Position numbers and translations under genes: made by a program. 64,000 nt of DNA from Panopea generosa. Taxonomy: Eukaryota; Mollusca; Bivalvia; Adapedonta; Hiatellidae. The DNA lies in assembly GCA_029582155.1 (NCBI GenBank), contig CM055896.1:5339098-5403097 (forward strand), in the 5' to 3' direction. The notes under the pieces were generated by a model that searched no databases, had not been told where the DNA came from, and worked only from the letters and a program-made list of their open reading frames with translations. Numbering within the stretch: the first letter of the stretch is position 1; each line of letters opens with the position of its first letter. This document shows positions 23,172 through 34,464 of this stretch, piece by piece.

Positions 23172-23381
23172 CCCTTAACTCCATAGATACACGTTTTTCA
23201 ACACCAATCACAGAAGACCTTTGAAAACAGTGCAGGAAGAGTTCAGATTGCTCATAACGAGCAATCTGAACACTTCCTGCACTGTTTTCTACTCTGTCAG
23301 TTAATATAAACATAATTCACCCAAAAATTCAAAAGCCTTCTATATTAGAGGTGTCCTAAGGTGTCTATATGAAGTAAAGGG
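23172..23381. mobile_element. piggyBac-like MITE (TTAA flanks)
   Basis: A 210-bp unit flanked by TTAA at 23168-23171 and 23382-23385. The termini are inverted: CCCTTAACTCCAT-AGA versus CCCTTTACTTCATATAGA. Ends starting CCCTT next to TTAA are typical of piggyBac-derived MITEs. It contains a large central hairpin and lies 14 bp beyond the transposase stop codon. Confidence 0.7.
23223..23289. repeat. Near-perfect 31-bp-arm hairpin inside the MITE
   Basis: The left arm (23223-23253, GAAAACAGTGCAGG...) and right arm (23259-23289) are complementary at 30 of 31 positions with a 5-nt loop (ATAAC). Transcribed on either strand it would fold into a long stem, a possible small-RNA source. Confidence 0.9.
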
Positions 23382-23398
23382 TTAATATTTTTATATAT

Positions 23399-25375
23399 CT
23401 ATGCATGCTTAGAAACAATGCCTGTCCTGAAATTACAAAGCATGAAACAATCAAAAATTATATCGGACGAAATTTTTGTTTCAGTCCCTGATAAAGGGTG
23501 ACATAAAATTTTATAAGTTTTTCCAAGGCCGATAACTCTTTCAATATGCACACGTTTGCTTGCAATTTTTCTGTCCTCCATAACAATTCGTCCAGACATT
23601 CTGTTTTTTCTCTTAAAAAAATGTGGTACATTAATTTTAACATTCATGGTGGCAAACAAGTCCTGCACATTAAAACCTTTGTCAGCCATAATAGAATCAT
23701 TTGGGTCGCACATGTTAAATAATTGACTACGTTCAACAATTTGTCTATCACTTGTCGACCCTGCAAATCCTGGAGACACATATGAAACTAAGCCCCCTGG
23801 TGTGGCACCGATTAGTGTTTTTACAGTATTTTTATGTTTATATGTTGAGAAAGTAGCCTGCTGAGCTTTTGATGCCTTTGTCCTTTTTTATCTGGCATTC
23901 AGTTCCATCAATTATAACACGAGTGGTTGGAAATTTGGATTTGAAGTCGGATGGTAGGAAATATCTCACAAGATTCTGTGATGGCCATATATTATACTCA
24001 CGCCACTGCTTTGACATAAATATTATCCATGTAAACACTATATTTTTCACACTGTTCTCTGATACACAAAACATGTGTGACAATTCAAAATGAGTTAAGT
24101 TTCTTCGAAGTTTCATTAAAGTCATGAAAAACTGATTTTCAATTGACACATTTTCAACTTGATGGTACATATAATTTAAGCAGTATGACGCAGGACCAAG
24201 TGTGTTGAGAACAAACATGAAATTTAAGTAGTCTTCCAATCGTGTGTAGAAATGAATAAATTTACTGTCTTCAATATAAAGTTTTCAATACCAAAAAGTG
24301 GTTTAGGGTCAGTATCGGTCTGTATCTGGCAATCTCTGAATTGCTTCAATGGTGTGGCGGTATAAATATCATTTGGTTCTTCCGACACGTCGGTTTCTAC
24401 AGCAACCTCACAACACTCTAGTGGTTCAAAACATTCTGTAGTGAATTGCTCATCAACAATTTGATCATGTTTTCTTTTTCGGTTTTCCCTGTCCTGAGTC
24501 CTAAATTTCCTGGACAGTTGTGAAGGGGTCATTGGCTTTGTCCACTGAAACTGGCTGGGGACAGCTGTAGGCAACAACTTCTGTTGAATAGGCTTTCGAC
24601 CTGGAAATAGATATGGTAATATAATATCAAAGGATTTACCAGTCGTCTTTCAGAATACAATTACTCCGGGTCGAACGAAGTATTTTATAAACACACAATA
24701 TATCCTGATTTTTGTTTTAAACATGTTTCCCATTCATTTCATGTACAAGTATAGACATTATGTTTAAATAATAAAGTAACATATTATAAACTGATCAATG
24801 CACTTCAACAATAGGTGATAATTAACAGTGTTTGGTAATTAAGGTACAAACATGCACCCTCATTTTAAAGACCAAAATGATAATTAATAATAAACCAATA
24901 CTATCACACACTAATTATAAACAAATACCATCATAAGAATATGATTGTGACACCTATCATGGTGTGAAATACAATACAGTTTATGAATTTATCCATGTGT
25001 TGTATGAAACCTCAATTTGGTACAAAACCTCTGTAAATCGTATACATTACCCCACCCACAATTTTAATATGTTATTCTCATCTGAGGATCGATTGGTCAT
25101 TTATGTATAACGTATCGCGGTTTAATTTGTTTGGTTTAATAATAAACCAGTTAAATAGGACCAAAACGTACCATCTATCGTTTGTTGGGTGTAATCATCA
25201 GGTTTGAAGTGAGCATGGCAAACAACAGCTGATTTGACGGTTCCCAATTTTTCAACGATTCTTCGTCCATTCGTTTAATTGCCGTGATCCATTTTTGTCG
25301 TCTTTTTTGGTCAGATGGAAATGTATGTCCTCCTCTCAGATGACATTCTGGTACGCAACAACATGTACTTGGCAT
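23399..25375 (-). pseudogene. THAP-DDE transposase of the transposon (frameshifted)
   Basis: Exon 1, from ATG at 25375, encodes a THAP zinc finger: CCVPECHLRGGHTFP, W in QKWITAIKRM, and CHAHFKPDDYT in the next frame. A one-base shift near 25233-25240 separates them. The donor near 25172 (GATG|GTACGT) and the acceptor near 24601 (TATTTCCAG) enclose an intron. Exon 2 starts in the THAP tail (LLPTAVPSQF) and a charged linker, then a helix-turn-helix region (FVLNTLGPASYCL..LRRNLTHFELSHMF) and the DDE_Tnp_4 fold. The DDE residues are visible: VIIDGTE, IMADKGF and HIERVIGLGK. Further shifts lie near 24265-24290 and 23880-23900. The frame ends at 23399. Full-length function is therefore lost, although all catalytic acidic residues remain. 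Confidence 0.88.
24602..25172 (-). other. Intron of the THAP-DDE transposase gene
   Basis: Separates the THAP exon from the linker/DDE exon, with GT-AG borders read by eye. AT-rich, no features. Boundaries are accurate to a few bases. Confidence 0.6.
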
Positions 25376-25416
25376 TATTGCTAGTTTCTTTGCACGATTA
25401 ATATATACCTTGAATA

Positions 25417-25630
25417 CCTAATACCGCGATAAACCTATTACCGCGAATGCCCGTATAATAACAATCTTGGAAGACATGTGCAAAGCTCCAACTTCCGTTA
25501 GCGTCGGCATTTGTTTGCATTTCGTATCGGCAACTGTTTTTTACTCAGTACACTTGAGTAACCTTATTACTGTTAAGTATTGATGCCATTCTTTACATGG
25601 CTGAAAATTTTTTAGACTCGCGGTATTAGG
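25417..25630. mobile_element. MITE-like unit with TA flanks in the transposase 5' region
   Basis: CCTAATACCGCGA at 25417-25429 and its perfect complement TCGCGGTATTAGG at 25618-25630 enclose 188 bp. Both are flanked by TA. A second ATTACCGCGA occurs just inside the left end. It sits 42 bp upstream of the transposase ATG, so it either inserted into the promoter or is a subterminal repeat pair of the host element. Confidence 0.5.
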
Positions 25631-25694
25631 TATGACCAGTATATATTTCATTCTTTGTTGTTTATTTCGTTTACGATAAAGACCGAAAACGCCG

Positions 25695-25759
25695 AAAATA
25701 GCTTAGACCGCGTCTGGTGGCGCCATCTATCAACGACCGATAACTCACTGCAATTTACC
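25695..25759 (-). repeat. Right terminal inverted repeat of the ISL2EU-like element
   Basis: Reads inward on the minus strand as GGTAAATTGCAGTGAGTTAT, then GGCGCCACC and ACGCGGTC. It is flanked outside by AT, matching the left flank. Confidence 0.9.
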
Positions 25760-25761
25760 AT

Positions 25762-26689
25762 ATTGCCTTGTGTCTCTTAACAACACAAAACAAAGCAAAC
25801 TTGCATATGTTGAATATCACGTAAGTTGTTTTTAATTTATTACCAGCATTTGGATAAGTCCTTCATGTAGATTTACGACACCTCTATTAATCGACTGCAG
25901 TACGTATTTATGTAAACACATATTTTCTAATCTTAAGACATAAATGATAAATTGACCATGTCAATAACAGCGATCGTCTGACATTTCCACTGTTTGATAT
26001 TATTGTTTTAATATCTCATCCATAGTCGTTTTGTGATAGTAAATTTTTCTTTTTTTTAATTAGATTAATATTATTAATGTATTTAGATAAAGCCCTATTA
26101 TTAAGAAATGATTAACTGATTTAACATAGTAATAACAACATTTATGATACATTTTATATTGTATAATATTTGGTAACGAGCAACCTTTATCATTGATTGT
26201 ATATTATCTAATGTGTTGCATGTAATAAAAATCGCCTACTGTAATTATTGTTATTCAAACGCATGTCGGATTATGTACTTCAAATACATAAAACGTTCAA
26301 AGAAATTTCGTCTGGAATTAATAAATGCATTAACCATTGATTAGTTTGGTATACTTATTGAATATAATTAGCACTAATACATTACTATACAAACGAAAAT
26401 GACGGCATGGCTTGTGACAGATATTTACGCAAACTATAATGAATTTGTGGCATGGCTTGAAAGCTCCATGAAAACAGTGTTTAAAGTAAAAGAAAACTAT
26501 ATTATAATGTCATTAATTAGGCAATTTTGTATTGACCAAGGGTTTATTCCATTCATTTGTTTGTTATCATGGCCCCAGACAAACGACTCGGGTCACTATG
26601 ACTATTCAAAAACCAATAAGTGGGGCAAAATAGAATTAATGACAATTTTATTAGATTACAACCGAAAGTAGTCGTATAGACACAGTGCT
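25762..26689. other. Intergenic, no gene recognised
   Basis: A 90-codon plus-strand frame at 26399-26671 has no recognisable motif or splice context. Nothing else was seen. Confidence 0.4.
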
Positions 26690-27110
26690 GATTTATTTTG
26701 AGCTGTCTTTGTGTATTGTCATCGTACATATGCAATAAAAACCATTTCGATTATATAATCAATGCCTTGAATATTTCAGTCTTCTTAAAATAAGTACATG
26801 AATGATTAATTGAAACAAAAATATTAATGCTCGGCTAATATTGATATCTTAAAGATTATAAAGAATTTAAATGATTTTAGCGTACATGTACCTATTGCCT
26901 TTTGAAATAAACACACAAAACTGTTATCTAAAACATACATATTTACTTTTGTACGATGTTAATAAGGGTTTTTCGGTTTATCAAATGAGAAATCTAAAAC
27001 ACACAGTTACTTCTTCAACTACCCATGTAATAATTTACTCGTTTTGCATGGTGAGGACGTTTGCCAGTTATTTGCGAAAGGACGGTGGCTCTATTCAGAT
27101 GTGATCTGAA
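26690..27110 (+). repeat. Dispersed repeat module, copy 2 (see 1310-1730)
   Basis: Same order of conserved words as 1310-1730, ending in GTTTGCCAGTTATTTGCG and AAGGACGGTGGCTCT. Confidence 0.7.
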
Positions 27111-27169
27111 GTATCGTTTACGACTATACATTTTACGTGGATTGTACATGCTCTACGCTAACAATAAAA

Positions 27170-30100
27170 AAAATATTCTTAACATGGCTTGTGCCCACTC
27201 GGCGCTTACAGTCAGGATATAGTTTTATGTAGGTTTAGCTTATTCGAAGGAAACAATCATGAGGTTTTGTTGTAGCTTGAGCCCGCCATATGGTAACAAT
27301 CATGCAATATTGACATACGGGTAAGTTGAGCCGGCTCTTAATAGTAATGAGACTAATGTTTTACGTAGCTCTCCGCTAACATTAATAATGATAGTTTGAT
27401 GTGTATTGAGACCGCTCTATGCTAACTATCATTAATTTTTACACGAATGTAGGCCTCTCTATGCTAACTATCATGATTTTGTTACATGAATGTAGACCGC
27501 TCTATGCTAACTATCATTATTTTGTTACATTAATGTAGACCGCTCTATGCTAGCTACATGTATTATGATTTTGATGACATGTCTGGAACCTTCTCCACGC
27601 TAACAATTATAAAGTTCGCTCTTTCCTAGCAAGCATGATTTTATTATGCGACTTGTGTTCGCTCTTTCCTAGCAATCATGATTTTATTATGCATGCGTCT
27701 TGGGGTAGCTCTCTCCTAGCAACCATGATTTTATTCTGCGTCTTGAGTCCGCCCTTTCCTAACAACCATGATTTTATTATGCATGCGTCTTGGGGCAGCT
27801 CTTTCCTAGCAACCATGATTTTATTATGCATTCGTCATGGGGCAGCTATTTCCTAGCAACCATGATTTAATTCTGCGTCTTGAGTCCGCCCTTTCCTAAC
27901 AACCATGATTTTATTATGCATGCGTCTTGGGGCAGCTCTTTCCTAGCAACCATGATTTTATTATGCATTCGTCATGGGGCAGCTCTTTCCTAGCAACCAT
28001 GATTTAATTCTGCGTCTTGAGTCCGCCCTTTCCTAACAACCAAGATTTTATTATGCATGCGTCTTGGCGCAGCTCTTTCCTAGCAACCATGATTTTATTC
28101 TGCGTCTTGAGTCCGCTCTTTACTAGCAACCATGATTTTATTCTGCGTCTTGAGTCCGCCCTTTCCTAACAACCATGATTTTATTATGCATGCGTCTTGG
28201 GGCAGCTCTTTCCTGGCAACAATGATTTTATTATGCATGCGTCTTGGGGCAGCTCTTTCCTAGCAACCATGATTTTATTCCGCGTCTTGAGTCCGCTCTT
28301 TCCTAACAACCATGATTTTATTCTGTGTCTTCGGGCAGCTCTTTCCAAGCAACCATGATTTTATTATGCATGCGTCATGGGGCAGCCCTTTCCTAACAAC
28401 CATGATTTTATTATGCATGTGTCTTGGGGCAGCTCTTTCCTAGCAACCATGATTTTATTATGCATGCGTCTTGGGGCAGCTCTTTCCTAGCAACCATGAT
28501 TTTATTCTGCGTCTTGAGTCCGCTCTTTCCTAACAACCATGATTTTATTCTGCGTCTTGGGGCAGCTCTTTCCTAACAACCATGATTTTATTATGCATGC
28601 GTCAAGGGGCAGCTCTTTCCTAGCAACCATGATTTTATTATGCATGCGTTATGGGGCAGCTTTTTCCTAGCAACCATGATTTTATTATGCATGCGTCTAT
28701 GGGCAGCTCTTTCCTAGCAACCATGATTTTATTATGCATGCGTTATGGGGCAGCTCTTTCCTAGAAACCATGATTTTTATCTGCGTCTTGAGTCCGCCCT
28801 TTCCTTACAACCATGATTTTATTATGCATGCGTCTTGGAGCAGCTCTTTCCTAGCAACCATGATTTTATTTTGCGTCTTGAGTCCGCTCTTTCCTAACAA
28901 CCATGATTTTATTATGCATGCGTCTTGGGACAGCTCTTTCCTAGCAACCATGATTTTATTATGTATGCGTCATGGGGCAGCTCTTTTCTAGCAACCATGA
29001 TTTTATTCTGCGTCTTGAGTCCGCCCTTTCCTAACAACCATGATTTTATTATGCATGCGTCTTGGGGCAGCTCTTTCCTAGCAACCATGATTTTATTCTG
29101 CGTCTTGAGTCCGCCCTTTCCTAACAACCATGATTGTATTATGCATGCGTCATGGGGCAGCTCTTTCCTAGCAACCATGATTTATTATGCATGCGTCTTT
29201 GGGCAGCTCTTTCCTAGCAACCATGATTTTATTATGCATGCGTCATGGGACAGCTCTTTCCTAGCAACCATAATTTTATTCTGCGTCTTGAGTCCGCCCT
29301 TTCCTAACAACCATGATTTTATTATGCATGCGTCTTGGGGCAGCTCTTTCCTAGCAACCATAATTTTATTCTGCGTTTTGAGTCCGCTCCTTCCTAACAA
29401 CCATGATTTTATTATGCATGCGTCTTGGGGCAGCTCTTTCCTAGCAACCATGATTTTATTCTGCGTCTGGAGTCCGCCCTTTCCTAACAACAATGATTTT
29501 ATTATGCATGCGTCTTGGGGCAGCTCTTTCGTAGTAACCATGATTTTATTCCGCGTCTTGAGTCCGCTCTTTCCTAACAACCATGATTTTATTATGCATG
29601 CATCTTGGGGCAGCTCTTTCCTAGCAACCATGATTTTATTATGCATGCGTCTTGGGGCAGCTCTTTCCTAGCAACCATGATTTTATTCTGCGTCTTGAGT
29701 CCGCCCTTTCCTAACAACCATGATTTTATTATGCATGCGTCTTGTGGCAACTCTTTACTAGCAACTATGATTTTATTATGCGTCTTGAGTCCGCCCTTTC
29801 CTAACAACCATGATTTTATTATGCATGCGTCATGGGGCAGCTCTTTCCTAGCAACCATGATTTTATTTTGCGTCTTGAGTCCGCTCTTTCCTAACAACCA
29901 TTATTTTATTATGCATGCATCTTGGGGCAGCTCTTTCCTAGCAACCATGATTTTATTCTGCGTCTTGAGTCCGCCCTTTCCTAACAACCATGATTTTCTA
30001 ATGCATGCGTCTTGCGGCAGCTCTTTCCTAGCAACCATGATTTTATTCTGCGTCTTGAGTCCGCCCTTTCCTAACAACCATGATTTTATTATGCATGCGT

Positions 30101-30450
30101 CATGGGGCAGCTCTTTCCTAGCAACCATGATTTTATGCTGCGTCTTGAGTCCGCTCTTTCCTAACAACCATGATTTTATTATGCATGCGTCTTGGTGCAG
30201 CTCTTTCCTAGCAACCATGATTTTATTCTGCGTCTTGAGTCCGCTCTTTCCTAACAATCATGATTTTATTATGCATGCGTCTTGGGGCAGCTCTTTTCTA
30301 GCAATCATGATTTTATTATGCGTCTTGAGTCCGCCCTTTCCTAACAACCAGTATTTTATTATGCATGCGTCATGGGGCCGCTCTTTCCTAGCAAATATGA
30401 TTTTATTATGCGTCTTGCATCCGCCCTTTCCTAACAACAATGATTTATTT
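27170..30450 (+). repeat. Large minisatellite with about 90-bp dimeric (higher-order) unit
   Basis: Two related monomers alternate: one of about 47 bp (ATGATTTTATTATGCATGCG ... GGGGCAGCTCTTTCCTAGCAACC) and one of about 43 bp (ATGATTTTATTCTGCGTCTT ... CCGCCCTTTCCTAACAACC). 27170-27600 holds degenerate edge units resembling 4340-4900. The homogenised core is about 27603-30450. Because the dimer is near 30 codons, open frames of up to about 300 codons run through it on both strands with a repeating peptide (HASWGSSFLATMILFCVL on plus). I regard these as artefacts, since no start context, splice site or non-repeat domain accompanies them. Confidence 0.9.
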
Positions 30451-30539
30451 CGTTATGTGTCTATTACTCATATTCCATTTTTCTTTTTTTCATTATTTCT
30501 AAGTTCCACATTTATAGTAAAATAGTAATAAACCAAGTA

Positions 30540-31410
30540 ATGTTGGCCTAATTATTGGTCTCTATATTGCTGTACTAGGCCATATTTGTGTCAAAATGAA
30601 TGTCCTATCCGATAACAAAAAATGAGGGAAAATATTAAATAACTTAAATAATGACAATTTTATTAATTTACAACTGTAGGTTCTTGTATCGAACCAAACT
30701 TGATATTTTTTTCGTATTAGGTCAGTTCGGCTCATATTTGCCCAGTTCAGTCATTTACGTCATATGACATAACGGTGTTTTTCAGTGATAATATTAATAC
30801 AATATAGGTACATAATACTGTGTTTGATAAATGCAGCTTTATTATTTTTAATACAAACCGTGCACGTAAAGCAGTTGTCAACATAGCAACCTTCGGCTAT
30901 TTTAGTAGTATTAAAAAATAATATTCATGGTTTTATAATTATAGTTGTAAATTGCTTTTAAAAAGAACGTTATTTAATTTTGTAACTACTTACCTTTGTA
31001 CAACGTTTATCTCCGTTAAGTAAAAGTGTTGTAAGGAGTATAGTATGGACGATATTGTAAAATGACTTATCGTTGAGAAAGATTTAAAACATTGAAACGT
31101 CATGCTGATAACGAGATTTAGAGTGTTTGAACTGATATTTTTAAGAGAATGTAGAATGTTAAGTATGTGCATACGATTATATATTACAAGTGTTAGATCT
31201 CTATAGCTGTCGAGGATATCTGGAATTAGGAGGTTTGTAGATTTTCCTATTCATTTTAAATTGAGGTTGTCATTTTGTTGCAGTCTCATGTATATGATTA
31301 CATTGGACACTTTACTATGGTATTCGTATAAATAGAAATATACAACACATTGACTGGTGCATTTTATCTGGCCTAGTAACGACTTTGCAACAAACCGATT
31401 TTTCGAATGG
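30540..31410 (+). repeat. Dispersed module, third copy (see 4990-5960)
   Basis: Highly similar to 4990-5960 over its last 270 bp and recognisably so throughout. Together with 26690-27110 and the minisatellite it reproduces the order seen at 1310-5960. Confidence 0.8.
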
Positions 31411-31900
31411 GAAATTGGCGAAGTGTTCCGAATGTCTGCACTATTCTGCTCGTATTTATAGAATTTACTTGTAAAACGTTACGCACTGAGTACTCAAGAT
31501 TCAACTGTGAGAAATCGATAGTTTTATTAATAAATTTTAATACAATAAAATCGTTAAAAGTACGTTTTAAAGGAAATAGTTTCAGAATTGCATTGAGTTT
31601 ATAAATGCATTTTTATGTATAACAAAATGTAAGTTATTGATTATTATATACATATATAACGGACATTTTTTTAGATATAAGCCATGCAACTCAAATCATT
31701 CCCAGCTAGTCATCTGAAGAAAACATACTTTTAGTGTTTTATTTTCCTTCGTTACTGAAACTAAGGTCATGTACAATATAAACTTTGCTAGAAATTATAA
31801 TAAAAACGGATGTTTCACATCAATTTATAATTTCTTAATGCCCATTTCAATGAAAAGTTATTGTAGCAAAACTGAATTTCGGCAGAAAATGCCTTAACCC
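31411..31900. other. Intergenic, nothing recognised
   Basis: AT-rich. A short plus-strand frame at 31407-31604 has no motif. Confidence 0.4.
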
Positions 31901-32545
31901 TTTAATACCATATACAATGTCAACAATCCTGAAAGATAAAAAGGGCTGTAGAACAATTTACCAACATTTCATGAATAAAGATTATATTCCAACTTCTAAA
32001 ACAAAATGGGAGAATGATTTAAATATTCGAATTAATCTGAGAGATAGTAAGTATTACGCTCTCCCTTTCAATGTCACTAAAGACACAAATTTACAATGGT
32101 TCCAATTTAGAATTAATCACAGAATTCTTGGAAGAAACTCATTGCTTAAAAAATGAAGATTGAAGAATCCGATGTATGTTCCTTTTGTCAAAGAGAAACC
32201 GAAACTATTAAACTTATATTTATTGACTGCATAGTAACGCAACATTTTTTTCAAAGTTTTAAAAATTATCTGAATGAAAAGTGCAATACAATAAATACAG
32301 ACTGGTCATCTTCAGACATAATCTTTGGCAGTATAATATTCGAAACTGTTTTGAAACGGCTGCTATATACTGCTTAACACTCCATATACTGTCAAAAAAT
32401 GAAAAACAATATTCCTATTTTTTAACCATTCAAACACTATATTAAAATGTTGTATGAAACAGAACGATGTATTGCCAAAAATAATATTGAAGTGGAAAAA
32501 TTTGATTTGTTATGGAACCTGTACATTCCCCTTATATCTTAAAAA
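31900..32545 (+). pseudogene. LINE 3' fragment: zinc-binding C-terminal region
   Basis: 31917-32156 reads CRTIYQHFMNKDYIPTSKTK, then LQWFQFRINHRILGRNSLL. After a stop/frame change, 32153-32377 reads MKIEESDVCSFCQRETETIK with a Cys/Cys knuckle and a downstream Cys. A further frame ends near 32540 with ETERCIAKNNIEVEKFDLLW. This is the layout of the zf-RVT and C-terminal tail of LINE ORF2 proteins. It is broken by frame changes. No reverse transcriptase core precedes it. Confidence 0.75.
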
Positions 32546-32606
32546 TAAAGACTATTAATTTTACATTTTTCATAGATTTATGTATGATAAAAGTTGCCCT
32601 CTTTGC

Positions 32607-33100
32607 TTATTTTGTGAAGACAGTACTTGAGTGAAAATCTCCTGCTGCCTCGATTTTTTCTATTTCATTCGGCATATTTACATAACGGTCTAAATGCATG
32701 TCATCAATGTAATATAAGAAATTACCCGTTCGTGCATTTAAGTCCCCTGACAAAAACACATCGCTTAGCTCACTAAATTGTCTTAGTGTATGGTCAATAA
32801 AATCATGTATATAGACCGTGGTATGTGGAGTGACACGGCTCGATCGTTGACAATGTATGACAAAAGAATATCGTAAATAATTGTGATCATTATTTGCACA
32901 AGTTTGCGTGGTCAACGTCTAAATGTACATTATCAACACAGTTAATCGACCAGTGCCAGCATTCATATCACCAGAAGTTGTATAGCATTACTAATGTGCT
33001 GGAATATATCATATTCAAATAAACTGGAATTAATGTTTTTGTATACAGTGGATTCTTCTGGTGGGACATAACACGTACAGAAGTAGACATCATTTTCGGT
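32607..33100 (-). pseudogene. LINE apurinic-like endonuclease fragments
   Basis: Minus strand, reading down: near 33090-32970 CYVPPEESTVYKN and LFEYDIFQHISNAI, then a decayed SGDMNAGTG. In 32915-32607 comes a second, better kept FLSGDLNARTGNF with YIDDMHLDRYVNMPNE. GDxNARTG is the conserved Asp/Asn block of the EEP endonuclease of non-LTR elements. The two similar GDxNA blocks suggest a duplication or two overlapping fragments. Orientation is opposite to the LINE piece at 31900. Confidence 0.7.
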
Positions 33101-33595
33101 ATGCTATTTTTTTATATATATTTAATATATATATTATTTTTCAAGCTCTATATATAATTCGATATATATTTTTAAATACACAGTTACACCGCCGCTATTA
33201 TATTCCTCTTTGTTTTGCGGTTAAATTTCGGATTATAAATATCTGTATTAGACAGTCTTGAGTGTCAATAAAGTTTAAAAAGTCACAATCGTCTAATTTA
33301 TATTTCAAACCCTGTACGTTCCGTGATAAAAAGTTCAACTGATCAGCGGCAGTTACCTAGCTCATGGGTTCCATTTTCATGGTGGCGTCGGTCTTCATTA
33401 ACACATTGTGTATGTACAGTTCACCCTCACTCTTGGCCTCGATTAGTAGTGGAATTAACTTATCCTGTCCTGTATGAGTTTCGGGTATTAAGTCGGCAAC
33501 CCCCAAGTCGGAGTGTTTTAATATGATATTTGCATTTTGTTTAACTGAGATTCAGTTATGATGGTGGAAATTAAACTTCGTCACTATTGACTTTT

Positions 33596-33785
33596 TTTAA
33601 ATGATTGATTGATTGATCGAATATTTTTCATTTTTATGACAAATGATAATGAGACACTATGTTGTATATCAATCATCATGGAGGCAGTAGCCGGGATGGG
33701 ATTCGAACTCACGACACCTGGATTTATAGTCAGACGCGTAACCGACTGAGCTAATTGGACCGGGCTTTTTGGAATGATCTCATCT
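33596..33785 (-). repeat. tRNA-derived SINE (family A) with TTGA tail
   Basis: The minus strand has AATTAGCTCAGTCGGTTACG (A box), CTGACTATAAATCCAGG and GTGAGTTCGAATCCCATCCC (B box), the best-preserved tRNA-like head in the window. The element ends in a short GATCAATCAATCAATCA-type tail. Similar to 2996 and 34345. Confidence 0.8.
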
Positions 33786-33799
33786 GCCAATCATGTGTT

Positions 33800-34344
33800 C
33801 ACGGTCAAGTTTTATAGTGGTGGAAGCAACTGTCAGTTCGATGTTTTTCTAACAATTCACGTTGTTATCACTTGTAACTAATTGATAGTAAAAATGACAA
33901 GAGTACACGTCCTACTTAAGATTCTCGAGTTTGATCTATAAAGGTTATCAAAAAGTATTAGCATTGTGCAATTATATAACCACCCCAAAAATAATCTTTC
34001 AATTTCATCAGTATGTTCTCTCTCCTCATATGATTTGCCCTTTTTCTTCAAGTAATTTTCTATTCCTTCTGGCATCCATTCTTTTAACATTGACTAAATC
34101 TTTTGTATGCCTGATTTGCAAACATAGGTTAATGTGTTAAGTTGCTTTTGGACACGAATCATCATTTGCAGGCAATATTGTTGTCATTGCTATTGATGAT
34201 GTATAAAATGATGTTAGTAGTGGTGACAATGGATGTGATGTTATTACTTAATCATCTTTATGTTTATGTTCTATTGATAACTAAGCGGCTTCATGAGTAA
34301 AAGACGAAACCATATACCCGTATGTAGAGAAACTATTATTTCTG
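33800..34344. other. Intergenic, nothing recognised
   Basis: Short frames only, without motifs. Confidence 0.4.
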
Positions 34345-34464
34345 CCGTCGGTCCGATTTGTTAACGCGACAACGCATCTGACTATCAATCCAGGAGACGT
34401 TAGTTCGAATTCCCTACAGGCCTTACTCTCTGTTATGATTGCATCAATATACGACATAAGTCGT
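34345..34464 (+). repeat. tRNA-derived SINE (family A)
   Basis: Head with CATCTGACTATCAATCCAGG and a B box (GTTAGTTCGAATTCC). The GC-rich minisatellite begins at its 3' end. Confidence 0.7.

Larger units (their letters stand above)
19441..25759. mobile_element. ISL2EU/IS4EU-like DNA transposon, structurally complete, both genes mutated
   Basis: The 6319-bp element is bounded by inverted repeats. Both ends begin GGTAAATYGCAGTSAGTTAT, and a second conserved block, GGCGCCACC..ACGCGGTC, lies 40-60 bp in. Each end is flanked by AT (19439-19440 and 25760-25761), a 2-bp target duplication. Inside are two convergent spliced genes: SAP-SWIM-YqaJ nuclease (plus, 19578-21507) and THAP-DDE transposase (minus, 23399-25375). 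A two-gene set with transposase and YqaJ nuclease is, from memory, the hallmark of ISL2EU (IS4EU) elements. Later insertions are SINE-like copies at 21685 and 22640, a TTAA-flanked MITE at 23172 and a TA-flanked MITE-like unit at 25417. Frameshifts in both genes indicate an inactive copy. Confidence 0.88.

Noticed and set aside
26399..26671. 90-codon plus-strand frame
   Set aside because: No motif, splice context or similarity that I can recognise; kept out as chance.
28734..30525. Long open frames of 248 and 306 codons (plus) and 153 codons (minus) with a 30-residue repeat
   Set aside because: They follow the minisatellite period, exist on both strands, and have no non-repetitive domain, start context or splice signal.
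33691..33766. Possible functional tRNA gene
   Set aside because: Good A and B boxes, but it has mismatched stems and the body and tail of a SINE family with copies at 2996 and 34345.
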